Source: a virus. From it: 21,791 nucleotides of DNA. The translations under genes were made by a program, and so were the position numbers. The stretch is from positions 1 through 21,791 of IMG/VR virus record IMGVR_UViG_3300047995_000032. The stretch is one strand, 5' to 3'. The notes beneath the pieces are model-generated. The model ran no database searches. It had not been told where the DNA came from and worked only from the letters and a program-made list of their open reading frames with translations. Positions 15,152 through 21,791 of this stretch are shown one piece after another (positions within the stretch are counted from its first letter, which is position 1; each line of letters opens with the position of its first letter).

Positions 15152-15574
15152 TTAAAAATAATCTTTTCTATAGTATCTTCCTAAGATGTTACTATTATAA
15201 TAGGCAGGAGTGCCATCTGTCAACCTCTTTGTCAGGACATCATTTAAAAAGAGTTGTCTTGTCTCTGCGTAGTTTGTTTTTCCGACTGTTGGATGGAGCG
15301 AGAGGATTTCTCTTCGGAAATTCTCTTCTCCCATTGTTCTAATATCTTGTTTAAGTTCGTCAGAGCTTCCAAAATATCGTTTCCAGTTTGACTCACTTGT
15401 AACTCTTCGCTTTCCTCCTCTGGGTTTTCTTTTTTGCACGAAGTACTTTCTTCCGATGTAGGACTTCCCATTGATGGTGTTGGTGATGCAATAGACGAAC
15501 CCATAGTGATCGCCGATGTCATCAGAATCAAAAATATTGCCTTTATAAATCCACGGGTTTGTGTACTCTGCCAC
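15152..15574 (-). CDS. GIY-YIG nuclease-domain protein (140 aa)
   Basis: Residues 24-45 carry the GIY-YIG nuclease core: Y-G25-F-V-Y28, a short turn, then S-Y39-I-G41-R42-K-Y. A Glu in F-R-R-E89-I-L and a later Asn (Y-Y-N127) are candidates for the remaining catalytic positions. The start M-A-E-Y-T-N-P-W-I-Y and end N-I-L-G-R-Y-Y-R-K resemble a family common in T4-like cyanophages. Translation appears to start at GTG (15574): an in-frame TAG lies 21 bases upstream and no ATG comes between. The AGGAG ribosome site (15589-15593) is better placed for an ATG at 15582 in another frame. It lies between pcyA and talC and could be a free-standing homing nuclease or a domesticated DNA-processing enzyme. 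No second DNA-binding domain is obvious. Confidence 0.82.
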   Translation of the reverse strand: MAEYTNPWIYKGNIFDSDDIGDHYGFVYCITNTINGKSYIGRKYFVQKRKPRGGKRRVTSESNWKRYFGSSDELKQDIRTMGEENFRREILSLHPTVGKTNYAETRQLFLNDVLTKRLTDGTPAYYNSNILGRYYRKDYF

Positions 15575-15596
15575 GTTGTCATAACAAGTCTCCTAA

Positions 15597-15604
15597 TATT
15601 TATG
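15597..15604 (-). promoter_or_regulatory. T4-type late promoter motif CATAAATA
   Basis: CATAAATA on the minus strand, with its TAA forming the stop codon of pcyA, just before AGGAG and the GIY-YIG gene. If used, it would allow late expression of the GIY-YIG to unknown-protein segment independently of nrd. The leader before the first start would be very short, so use is uncertain. Confidence 0.45.
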
Positions 15605-16283
15605 GTTCGTCAAATAAGACCTCTGTCATATATCTTTCTGCCCATTCCTTACCAAAATAGTTTATCAATATATTCTTAGTCTTATCATTTTTCATTTGTT
15701 GTTGACAGTATTCTATCTGTCCAAAGTATCTGTGTTCTGATCTAGAACTATCTCTAGTAGCACCCCATACAGCACCAACAAATATGTCAAGGTACTGGTC
15801 TACAATATCACAGAAATTTTTCTTCTCTTTATCTGTGGTTAGTCTTGCAAACTTACAGTATGGTGAGAATACTTCACCCCATTCTGGTAAAACTCTCTCG
15901 TGTGGGAAATAAAAACTGTCACTGATGTCTTCTATGTCTTCAAAGATATCATGTTCAAGACCATCTACAGGAGATATGTCTGTGATGGCAGCACTAACTA
16001 TATCTTTTACTGCAACTATATCTACACCAAAAATAGGTAAGTCAAACTCTGGATCAGGATACCATATACAATGTACTATGTTTAGATTACCTAGTTTAGC
16101 AATCTCTATATGCACCTTCCTAAGTCCAGTACAATAGTACATCTCATTTTTGATATCAAGTTTGCCATCATCAGTATCATGTAGTACAGATTCAAACTCA
16201 GAATCAACATCAAGAGGTTCTACATTTGGTAGAGTCCTCTGATGTTTCTGTATTATTTTTATTAGATCTTCAATTACTTCCAT
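15600..16283 (-). CDS. pcyA: Phycocyanobilin:ferredoxin oxidoreductase, PcyA type (227 aa)
   Basis: PcyA reduces biliverdin IX-alpha to phycocyanobilin with electrons from ferredoxin. The protein follows cyanobacterial PcyA across its length. R-K-V-H-I-E60-I-A-K holds the catalytic Glu, V-H71-C the catalytic His, and F-G-V-D88-I-V the catalytic Asp; these correspond to E76, H88 and D105 of the Synechocystis enzyme. W-G-E-V-F-S-P-Y-C at 135-143 and E-Y-C-Q-Q-Q-M-K-N-D-K-T at 191-202, then W-A-E-R-Y-M, are diagnostic of the family. It is slightly shorter than host PcyA at the N-terminus. Its ATG overlaps the small upstream ORF by 10 nt. It shares an operon with a second bilin reductase of the PebS type. 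No heme oxygenase is in the window, so biliverdin must come from the host or from elsewhere in the genome. Confidence 0.93.
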   Translation of the reverse strand: MEVIEDLIKIIQKHQRTLPNVEPLDVDSEFESVLHDTDDGKLDIKNEMYYCTGLRKVHIEIAKLGNLNIVHCIWYPDPEFDLPIFGVDIVAVKDIVSAAITDISPVDGLEHDIFEDIEDISDSFYFPHERVLPEWGEVFSPYCKFARLTTDKEKKNFCDIVDQYLDIFVGAVWGATRDSSRSEHRYFGQIEYCQQQMKNDKTKNILINYFGKEWAERYMTEVLFDEP

Positions 16284-16525
16284 CGAGCAAAAAATTCCTT
16301 CATTGTAGTTTGATATCCTGACTCTCTATAGGGTGGTTCCTTTATCCCCTTCATCTTCTTGTAGTCGTTGTGCATCGCTCCCAGTAACCATGCCTGTGCT
16401 AGTTGTTGAGGTCCCTCGTTCAACAATTGGATTTGATATTTCGATAGACCAGCCTTCATCTCCAAGTACTCCTTTCTCCACGATGTGTGGGGTGATTTGT
16501 TTGTCATCTTTATCCCATTGTTCAT
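16274..16525 (-). CDS. Unknown small protein, or C-terminal part of a frameshifted gene (83 aa)
   Basis: No family recognised. The sequence looks protein-like, with a helical, Gln/Leu-rich middle (Y-Q-I-Q-L-L-N-E-G-P-Q-Q-L-A-Q-A-W-L-L-G-A-M-H) and a basic end (M-K-E-F-F-A-R-W-K). It overlaps the 131-residue frame above by 200 bases in the +1 frame, far more than any other pair here. No ribosome site precedes its ATG; an internal ATG six codons later is an alternative start. In this stretch its codon choice is more natural than that of the other frame. Just upstream of its ATG is a run of six A; removing one A would join the two frames into one protein of about 148 residues. It ends 10 nt inside pcyA. 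Confidence 0.6.
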   Translation of the reverse strand: MNNGIKMTNKSPHTSWRKEYLEMKAGLSKYQIQLLNEGPQQLAQAWLLGAMHNDYKKMKGIKEPPYRESGYQTTMKEFFARWK

Positions 16526-16721
16526 GTAGTTTTTTAGTTTCTAGATCAACTCCTGCCATAGTTTGTAGAACTTTACCATCCCAGTACCATTTTTCTATGT
16601 ATGAAAAAAGATATTTAAGAATAATATTAAAAGGTGGTTTCTGTTTATTGATCCACTTCTTAATTTTTTGTAAGGTTGTTTCTTTACCACCCCAACTGTG
16701 TTCAAATTCTATCTTAGGCAT
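16326..16721 (-). CDS. Unknown protein; the second half of the frame is doubtful (131 aa as read)
   Basis: No family recognised. The ATG overlaps the end of pebS by 8 nt. Residues 1-66 are convincing: basic and aromatic-rich, with I-K-K-W-I-N-K-Q-K-P-P and Y-L-F-S-Y-I-E-K-W-Y-W-D-G, and T-M-A-G-V-D-L-E-T-K-K before the six-A run near 16530. After that the frame turns into a Gly/Thr/Ser-rich stretch (E-R-G-T-S-T-T-S-T-G) with unusual codons such as TCG and GGC. That stretch looks like an out-of-frame reading of the 83-residue ORF. So either two genes overlap, or one gene has been split by a single-base change or a sequencing error. The first half is very likely coding either way. Confidence 0.55.
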   Translation of the reverse strand: MPKIEFEHSWGGKETTLQKIKKWINKQKPPFNIILKYLFSYIEKWYWDGKVLQTMAGVDLETKKLHEQWDKDDKQITPHIVEKGVLGDEGWSIEISNPIVERGTSTTSTGMVTGSDAQRLQEDEGDKGTTL

Positions 16722-17340
16722 AACTGAAAAAGAATTCTTTGATTAAAATTTCTGATTGTTCTTTACCAAATCTACTGGAGAGATATCCAGAGATTGGATC
16801 TAGTCTTATCATATACTTATCAAAGTCATTGTACTGATCAGTATCAGTACCAGTTGGTTGATGCTCATTGAGCATATCTTTATAGAATTGTAGATACTTT
16901 GTAAACAGTGGTAGATATTCATCTACCTCATCAGGTTTGCAGTATCTAACAATAAGATTGTCAGAGAAATGATTACCCGCTTCAAAGAATCTATATGTAC
17001 CCTCTACTTTAGGTAACTCTGGTGTATAAAACAAGTAGTTCTCTACAGGATGTTGGAAATCAAACACAATAACAACTCGTTTATCACTCATTCCCATGAG
17101 ATCCATACCAAAACAGGGTAGATTAGATCCTGTCTTAGGGTATATTATATTGTTATGAATGCTGCAAGATTTATCATCCCAGATTTCAACTTGTCTTGAC
17201 TTAATTAGATGTTCACCTGAGTACAAATCAGCAGTTAGGTTTACACCTTTCTTATTAGTCCATTCAGCATGTCGCTTAACAAATTCTATATCTGGAAAAA
17301 TCTTAGCAACAGTTGCTTTATAATTTTTCCAAAGATCCAT
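16714..17340 (-). CDS. pebS: Phycoerythrobilin synthase-type bilin reductase, PebS-like (208 aa)
   Basis: PebS is the cyanophage enzyme that converts biliverdin to phycoerythrobilin in one protein, a job split between PebA and PebB in hosts. The match to Prochlorococcus phage PebS as I remember it is very close: I-I-Y-P-K-T-G at 65-71, L-P-C-F-G-M-D80-L-M, V-I-V-F-D-F-Q-H-P at 90-98, Y-R-F-F-E-A-G-N-H-F-S at 116-126, and V-R-Y-C-K-P-D-E-V-D at 131-140. D80 and D181 (in R-L-D-P-I-S-G-Y) line up with the catalytic D105 and D206 of P-SSM2 PebS, keeping the 101-residue spacing. The N-terminus is about 25 residues shorter than that protein. It starts two bases after nrdB stops, with no clear ribosome site. 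A PebA-like two-electron activity cannot be excluded from sequence alone. Confidence 0.92.
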   Translation of the reverse strand: MDLWKNYKATVAKIFPDIEFVKRHAEWTNKKGVNLTADLYSGEHLIKSRQVEIWDDKSCSIHNNIIYPKTGSNLPCFGMDLMGMSDKRVVIVFDFQHPVENYLFYTPELPKVEGTYRFFEAGNHFSDNLIVRYCKPDEVDEYLPLFTKYLQFYKDMLNEHQPTGTDTDQYNDFDKYMIRLDPISGYLSSRFGKEQSEILIKEFFFSYA

Positions 17341-17342
17341 AG

Positions 17343-18533
17343 TTATAATTTGAATCCCGCAAAGGTATCCTTCTTAACGTCTTGTTTTATACTACCAATA
17401 AGATAAGATTCTACCTCTGTCTCCTGTGGTGCAACTTGCATACCTTTAGAAGATAACCAATGCTGCGTCCATGGTAGTGGGTTGTTAGATATAGGTACAT
17501 CAAAGATAGGTTTCAAACCGATTGACTTAAGTCTACGATTCGCAGTCCATTCAACATACCTCTGTAGTAATTTATCATTGAGACCTATGATAGATCCATC
17601 CTTGAACAAATACTCTGCCCATAACTTCTCTTCTTCTACAGAATTTTGGAACATACTATACACATAGTCTTCCTCTTCCTTGACAATCTCTAACATATCA
17701 GGGTCATCACCCTTCTTCCAGTTATTCATAATGTTTTGTGTAACTGTCATATGTTGTGATTCGTCTCTCGCAATCAGTCCTATGATCTTTGCTGAACCCT
17801 CTAACAATTTAAGTTCACCAAATGCAAATGAACATGCAAAAGAAACATAGAATCTAATACCTTCTAAGATGTATACATTTGCTACTGCTCTGTATAACTT
17901 TCTCTTCAATTCTTTCTTTTCCCATGCTACAGTTGGACTGCCTTGCCAGTCTGGTCTCCACCAGTTGCTAGTGTCATATGTATGAGCATCATTAATGAAT
18001 TCATCATATGCTTTAGTAACTGATTGTGCTCTCTTAAGTATATGATCATCATCTAAAATCTTATCAAAGACTTCTGATGGATCTGGATATACATTCTTGA
18101 TGATATGTGTATATGATCTACTATGAATCATCTCCATAGTCTGCCATATGTTCATGCAACCTTCTAACTCAGGTAAACTGCAATAAGGCATGAATGCCAT
18201 GCCAGGACCACGACCTTGTACGGAGTCCAAGAGGATCTGATACTTGAGATTGCTAGTAAATATGTGTTTCTGTGCAGCATTTAATTTCTGGTAATCCGCC
18301 CTGTCATTTTGTAGAGACACCTCTTCTGGTCTCCAAAAGAAACCAAGTTGATTCTGTGTCAACTTATCAAAGATAGGATACTTAAACTTATCATATCTTT
18401 GTACTCCTAGAGGAGCACCAAAGAACATCTGTCCTTTAGTAGTATCTACTTTGTCGGTATTAAATACCGTCATGCCCTCTACACTTGTCATAGGTCTGTT
18501 AGGTGTGTTTGTTCTAAATTTTGCAACTGTCAC
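17343..18533 (-). CDS. nrdB: Ribonucleotide reductase class Ia small subunit NrdB (396 aa)
   Basis: NrdB houses the di-iron centre and tyrosyl radical that drive ribonucleotide reduction. All expected ligands are visible: D103 (L-L-D-S-V-Q-G-R), E134 and H137 (M-E-M-I-H-S-R-S-Y), the radical Tyr Y141, E224 (L-E-G-I-R-F-Y), and E258 and H261 (A-R-D-E-S-Q-H). These match D84, E115, H118, Y122, E204, E238 and H241 of the E. coli protein. The C-terminal tail carries V-A-P-Q-E-T-E-V and ends in G-F-K-L, which docks to NrdA. It is about 20 residues longer than E. coli NrdB, mostly at the N-terminus. It overlaps the nrdA end by 20 nt. Located in the cytoplasm, it works with the NrdA gene directly upstream. 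Confidence 0.97.
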   Translation of the reverse strand: MTVAKFRTNTPNRPMTSVEGMTVFNTDKVDTTKGQMFFGAPLGVQRYDKFKYPIFDKLTQNQLGFFWRPEEVSLQNDRADYQKLNAAQKHIFTSNLKYQILLDSVQGRGPGMAFMPYCSLPELEGCMNIWQTMEMIHSRSYTHIIKNVYPDPSEVFDKILDDDHILKRAQSVTKAYDEFINDAHTYDTSNWWRPDWQGSPTVAWEKKELKRKLYRAVANVYILEGIRFYVSFACSFAFGELKLLEGSAKIIGLIARDESQHMTVTQNIMNNWKKGDDPDMLEIVKEEEDYVYSMFQNSVEEEKLWAEYLFKDGSIIGLNDKLLQRYVEWTANRRLKSIGLKPIFDVPISNNPLPWTQHWLSSKGMQVAPQETEVESYLIGSIKQDVKKDTFAGFKL

Positions 18534-20829
18534 AGTCTTCTTCCTCGGTTGTTAGTATGTCTTGTAATAGATCTTCTATACTTGCTTTCTTCTCTTCTGT
18601 CAGTTGTGGTTCATCTCCTTTCTGATCGTATGTATTTTGATAATACGATGTCTTCCAACCATACTTATATGTTTTAAGTAGGTCACCCGCCATAACTGAT
18701 ACAGGTACTTCATTGTTCTCATAATTTTCTGGATTGTAACTCCAGTTGCCAGAAATTGCTTGGTCAAAGAACTTCTGCATCACACTCACGATCTTTATAT
18801 ATCCATCGTTGTCCTTCATGTCCCATAGCAATGTGTAATTATTCTTCAAAGACCCATACTGTGGAACAATCTGCTTAAGAGGTCCTTTCTTGGACTTCTT
18901 AGTGGACAAGTATGCTCTAGGTGGTTCGATTCCATTTGTTGCGTTAGACACAACGGAACTGCTTTCTGATGGCATCTGTGCGGACAGCGTTGAATGCCTA
19001 AGTCCGTACTCTTGGATGTCAAACCGTAAAGAATCCCAATCATAATTTAACTCTCCACTACAGAACTCATCAATGTCTGTTTTATAAGTGTCGATTGGGA
19101 GGATACCTTTGAAATATTTCGTACGAGAGAAATATTCACATGCTCCTTTCTCTTTTGCAACTGCGTTGCTTGACTTGAGTAGATGGTACTGGAAAGATTC
19201 AGACAATTGGTGTACTGATTTCCATGCTTCTGGGTTGTCATACTTGAGTCCTTGTTTTGCTAGGTAATGTGCTAGTCCAATATAACCAATACCCAATGAC
19301 CTACGTGCTAGTGTGCTACGTTCTGCAGCAGCAACAGGATAGTTCTGATAATCAATCAGTTCTTCTAGTCCTCTAACTGCTAGGTCACAGAGATTTTCAA
19401 GTTCATCTAACCTATTGATCTTGCCTACGTTGATAGCAGACAAAATACACAATGCAATTTCACCCTCACCATCAATGTGTTCTAGTGGTGTAGTGGGCAA
19501 TGTAATTTCCTGACATAAGTTACTCATGTTTACCTTGTCTAGGAAAGAACTATGACTATTGCAATGATCAATATTCATTATGTATAATCTTCCTGTCTCT
19601 GCCCTTTCCTTTAAGATGCTTAACATCAAATCCTGAGCAGGAATTGATTTTCTTGGGACAGTTTCGTCTGCTTCATATTGTTCGTAGAGTTCGTCGAATC
19701 CCTCAGTTCCAAAGACATCATAAAGATCGGGAACATCATGAGGAGAAAACAAACTGATAGTACCCCCGCTAATGAATCTTTCATAGAATAATTTTGTAAT
19801 TTGTATGCTATAGTCTAACTTACGAACTCTAGAATCATCTGTACCTTTATTATTTTTAAGTACAATAATATCTTCTATTTCTTTGTGCCAGATTGGGAAG
19901 TGGACAGTCGCTGATCCACCTCTAATGCCATTTTGAGTGCAGCATCTGACAGTTGCTTCAAACTTTTTGAGGAACGGTACAACACCTGTGTGTTGAACTT
20001 CTCCACCCCTGATTTTACTGTTGATCCCACGGATGCGGCCTGCGTTGATACCAATCCCAGCCCTCTGAGCGACGTAACGACCAATGGCCATATCAGAAGT
20101 AAAAATACTATCCAAGGTGTCGTCAGCGTCAACCAAAACACAAGACGCAAACTGCCGAAGAGGGGTGCGAACTCCTGCCATGATGGGGGTTGGTATGTTG
20201 ATCTTGTGTTTGGAAATGGCATCGTAATATCTCCTTATGTAATCTAATCTATTTTCAGTGTAATTTTGGAATAATGTGACAGCAATCATTATATACATGT
20301 ACTGTGGTGTTTCATAAACATCACCAGAACTTCTATCCTGTACAAGATATTTGTCAACGACTTGTCTGAGTCCTGCATAGGTAAACAACATGTCTCTATC
20401 ATGATCTATCCATGAATTAATTTCATCCCATTCTTCTTCTGTATATTTACCAAGAATATCCTTATCATATACATCAATATCAGCACATTTTGACGCATGA
20501 TCATAAACACTGGTGAATCCATTGACCCATTCAGATCCAAACACCTGTTTATAAACAGAATACAACAACAATCTTGCTGCTACAAACTGATAGTTTGGTG
20601 TTTCCAAACTAATAAGATCACTCGCTGATCTAATTAATATTTCTTGGATGTCGTTAGTAGATATTCCATCAAAGAATTGAAGACCTGAGTTCATCTCTAC
20701 TTGAGAGGCACTCACACCGCCCCCTAACCCTTCACACGCTTCTTCTACTACCTTATGAATCTTATCTAGATTAAGGGGTGTTAGAGACCCGTCTCGCTTA
20801 CGAACTTTGGTTCCGTGACCGTTTGTCAT
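18514..20829 (-). CDS. nrdA: Ribonucleotide reductase class Ia large subunit NrdA (771 aa)
   Basis: NrdA reduces ribonucleoside diphosphates to deoxy forms. An ATP-cone domain occupies about residues 7-95 (V-R-K-R-D-G-S-L-T-P-L-N). The catalytic barrel follows, with redox C230 (F-A-S-C-V-L), the dimer and effector region with R-A-G-I-G-I-N-A-G-R at 256-265, and active-site N437, C439 and E441 in S-N-L-C-Q-E-I. The partner redox C461 is in I-A-L-C-I-L-S, and the radical-path pair Y729-Y730 is in S-Y-Y-Q-N-T. The C-terminal electron-relay cysteines are C766 and C769 (C-D-S-C-K-I), spaced by two residues where the E. coli enzyme has C-E-S-G-A-C. Length is normal (E. coli 761). The start ATG overlaps the primase stop by 4 nt. 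The phage glutaredoxin is its likely reductant. Confidence 0.97.
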   Translation of the reverse strand: MTNGHGTKVRKRDGSLTPLNLDKIHKVVEEACEGLGGGVSASQVEMNSGLQFFDGISTNDIQEILIRSASDLISLETPNYQFVAARLLLYSVYKQVFGSEWVNGFTSVYDHASKCADIDVYDKDILGKYTEEEWDEINSWIDHDRDMLFTYAGLRQVVDKYLVQDRSSGDVYETPQYMYIMIAVTLFQNYTENRLDYIRRYYDAISKHKINIPTPIMAGVRTPLRQFASCVLVDADDTLDSIFTSDMAIGRYVAQRAGIGINAGRIRGINSKIRGGEVQHTGVVPFLKKFEATVRCCTQNGIRGGSATVHFPIWHKEIEDIIVLKNNKGTDDSRVRKLDYSIQITKLFYERFISGGTISLFSPHDVPDLYDVFGTEGFDELYEQYEADETVPRKSIPAQDLMLSILKERAETGRLYIMNIDHCNSHSSFLDKVNMSNLCQEITLPTTPLEHIDGEGEIALCILSAINVGKINRLDELENLCDLAVRGLEELIDYQNYPVAAAERSTLARRSLGIGYIGLAHYLAKQGLKYDNPEAWKSVHQLSESFQYHLLKSSNAVAKEKGACEYFSRTKYFKGILPIDTYKTDIDEFCSGELNYDWDSLRFDIQEYGLRHSTLSAQMPSESSSVVSNATNGIEPPRAYLSTKKSKKGPLKQIVPQYGSLKNNYTLLWDMKDNDGYIKIVSVMQKFFDQAISGNWSYNPENYENNEVPVSVMAGDLLKTYKYGWKTSYYQNTYDQKGDEPQLTEEKKASIEDLLQDILTTEEEDCDSCKI

Positions 20830-21791
20830 ACTTTCTTCCAGTTATTAAATTTAAGTTTTGCTTCTAGTTTTTGATATACATTAGATTCTACCATCTTTTG
20901 CACATCATGTCCACCAAGTGACATGTCGTTTATGTCCTTTTGCTGAATATTGTTAGGCCAAATGACTACCTTATCTCCTCTGTCAATGACTTTGGAGATT
21001 TTGTTGACGATTTCTCTATTGCGTGGTTCGTTATCAAATACCCAAATATAATCGCTCCAACCAAACGCCCTAATATCAATATCGGAACCAGCCATGGCAA
21101 CCGAGTTTTTAATGAACGTCGCATCAAAAGGTCCTTCTGTAATGTAAATTGATTTGTTTGTATCTATTCTATCCAGTCCAAAGATCTTGGGTTGTTCCTC
21201 GTCCAGCATGATCGTGATATATCTAAGTTTAGCATTGCGTGCTAGTGATCTGCCTTGGTATCCAAAAAGGTTACCTTCTTTGTCTTTGAAAGGGATGATG
21301 ATGCGGGGATGATCCTGCCTGAGGGTATCAAATGTTCGCTTCTGTTTATTAGTCCACTCTTTAAATTTTGGACAATAGTAGAAATAGTCGAGATCTTTGA
21401 TGCCTCTTTGTTCTAGATATTTCCTAGCCTCGTGAAAAATATTTAGGTCTGAGATTTTTTCTAGACCAGTAGCAGATTTAACAAAATTAGGAGGTAAAAA
21501 ATTAAGTTTTGGATTTGGTGTGTAAGACCCTTTACCTGTACTAGAGGTAGAGTCTTTAAACTTTTCCATGACATATTGATCATGTAATAATATGTCTTGA
21601 TCCTTTAAAAAATTAGACAAAGTTCTACCAACACCGCAATTGTGGCACTTGTATACAGTGTCTGCCTTAATTCTAAAAAAATATCCCCTTGCTTTATTCT
21701 TTCTCTTTTTACTGTCTCCGCAATAAGGACATCTAAAATTGTAGAGTCCTGCTTTCTTGCGAGTAAAGAGAGATAGGCGAGGAGATATTAA
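20826..21791 (-). CDS. gp61: DNA primase, T4 gp61 family, 5' end cut by window
   Basis: This primase lays RNA primers for lagging-strand synthesis with the gp41 helicase. The frame stays open to the window edge (321 residues visible), so the start lies outside; a TTG at 21620 is not the true start because the essential zinc finger lies above it. Numbered from the edge, the finger is C21-P-Y-C24-G-D-S-K and C49-H-N-C52, with N-K-A-R-G-Y between, as in T4 gp61. The central region has I-I-I-P-F and F-G-Y-Q-G-R-S-L. The Toprim motifs are E219 in I-T-E-G-P-F-D and D253/E255 in W-V-F-D-N-E-P-R. Near the end D-I-N-D-M matches the T4 V-N-D-M motif. It heads the visible operon and couples to nrdA by a 4-nt ATGA overlap. 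Confidence 0.95.
   Translation of the reverse strand, partial: LISPRLSLFTRKKAGLYNFRCPYCGDSKKRKNKARGYFFRIKADTVYKCHNCGVGRTLSNFLKDQDILLHDQYVMEKFKDSTSSTGKGSYTPNPKLNFLPPNFVKSATGLEKISDLNIFHEARKYLEQRGIKDLDYFYYCPKFKEWTNKQKRTFDTLRQDHPRIIIPFKDKEGNLFGYQGRSLARNAKLRYITIMLDEEQPKIFGLDRIDTNKSIYITEGPFDATFIKNSVAMAGSDIDIRAFGWSDYIWVFDNEPRNREIVNKISKVIDRGDKVVIWPNNIQQKDINDMSLGGHDVQKMVESNVYQKLEAKLKFNNWKKV

Noticed and set aside
15152-15574. GIY-YIG gene as an intron-borne homing endonuclease
   Set aside because: The flanking genes pcyA and talC are whole and no intron-like sequence surrounds it; at most it is free-standing.
16333-16746. 137-codon plus-strand frame between the bilin reductases
   Set aside because: Antisense to the small minus-strand ORFs, Cys/Ser-rich without motif, and opposite to every other gene.
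19875-20222. 115-codon alternative minus frame inside nrdA
   Set aside because: NrdA motifs run straight through this stretch in the main frame; no ribosome site or family match for the other frame.
20826-21620. Primase as a complete 264-residue protein starting at TTG 21620
   Set aside because: The frame continues upstream through the conserved zinc finger to the window edge, so the gene is truncated by the window instead.

Overview
The window reads as part of a T4-like marine cyanophage genome (Kyanoviridae type) that most likely infects Prochlorococcus or Synechococcus. The basis is a gp61-type primase, phage-type nrdA/nrdB, a short transaldolase of the cyanophage TalC kind, two ferredoxin-dependent bilin reductases, cyanophage-type tail fibre and collar proteins, AT-rich DNA, and T4-type late promoter motifs (CATAAATA/AATAAATA). 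Every gene I support is on the minus strand, so transcription runs from high to low coordinates.

Region 21791-12473 is a replication and metabolism module. In order of transcription it holds: DNA primase (cut by the window edge), NrdA, NrdB, a PebS-type bilin reductase, one or two small unknown ORFs that may be a single frameshifted gene, a PcyA-type bilin reductase, a GIY-YIG nuclease-domain protein, transaldolase, glutaredoxin, a Phd/YefM-like small protein, a DUF401-like polytopic membrane protein and two small unknown proteins. Genes are packed with 1-20 nt overlaps. NrdAB with glutaredoxin would supply deoxynucleotides, TalC would redirect host carbon flow, and the two bilin reductases would alter host tetrapyrrole or pigment pools.

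Region 12483-12205 separates the two modules. A terminator overlaps the stop codon of the last metabolic gene. A near-consensus sigma70 promoter shares that same terminator DNA. It is followed by about 240 nt of non-coding DNA rich in inverted repeats, which ends in a second terminator. I read this as an independent structured RNA gene that I cannot assign to a known family.

Region 12192-1 is the late module. It begins with a 2OG-Fe(II) oxygenase-like gene, followed by two fibre-like proteins, a three-domain protein (subtilisin protease, alpha/beta-hydrolase esterase, plastocyanin-like cupredoxin), a 1253-residue fibre, two paralogous tail-collar proteins, a 25-residue membrane microprotein and the start of a second oxygenase-like gene that runs off the window. 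Late promoter motifs precede three of these transcription units. The one before the 714-residue fibre sits on the left arm of a hairpin that would hide the start codon in read-through RNA, an arrangement known from T4 gene e.
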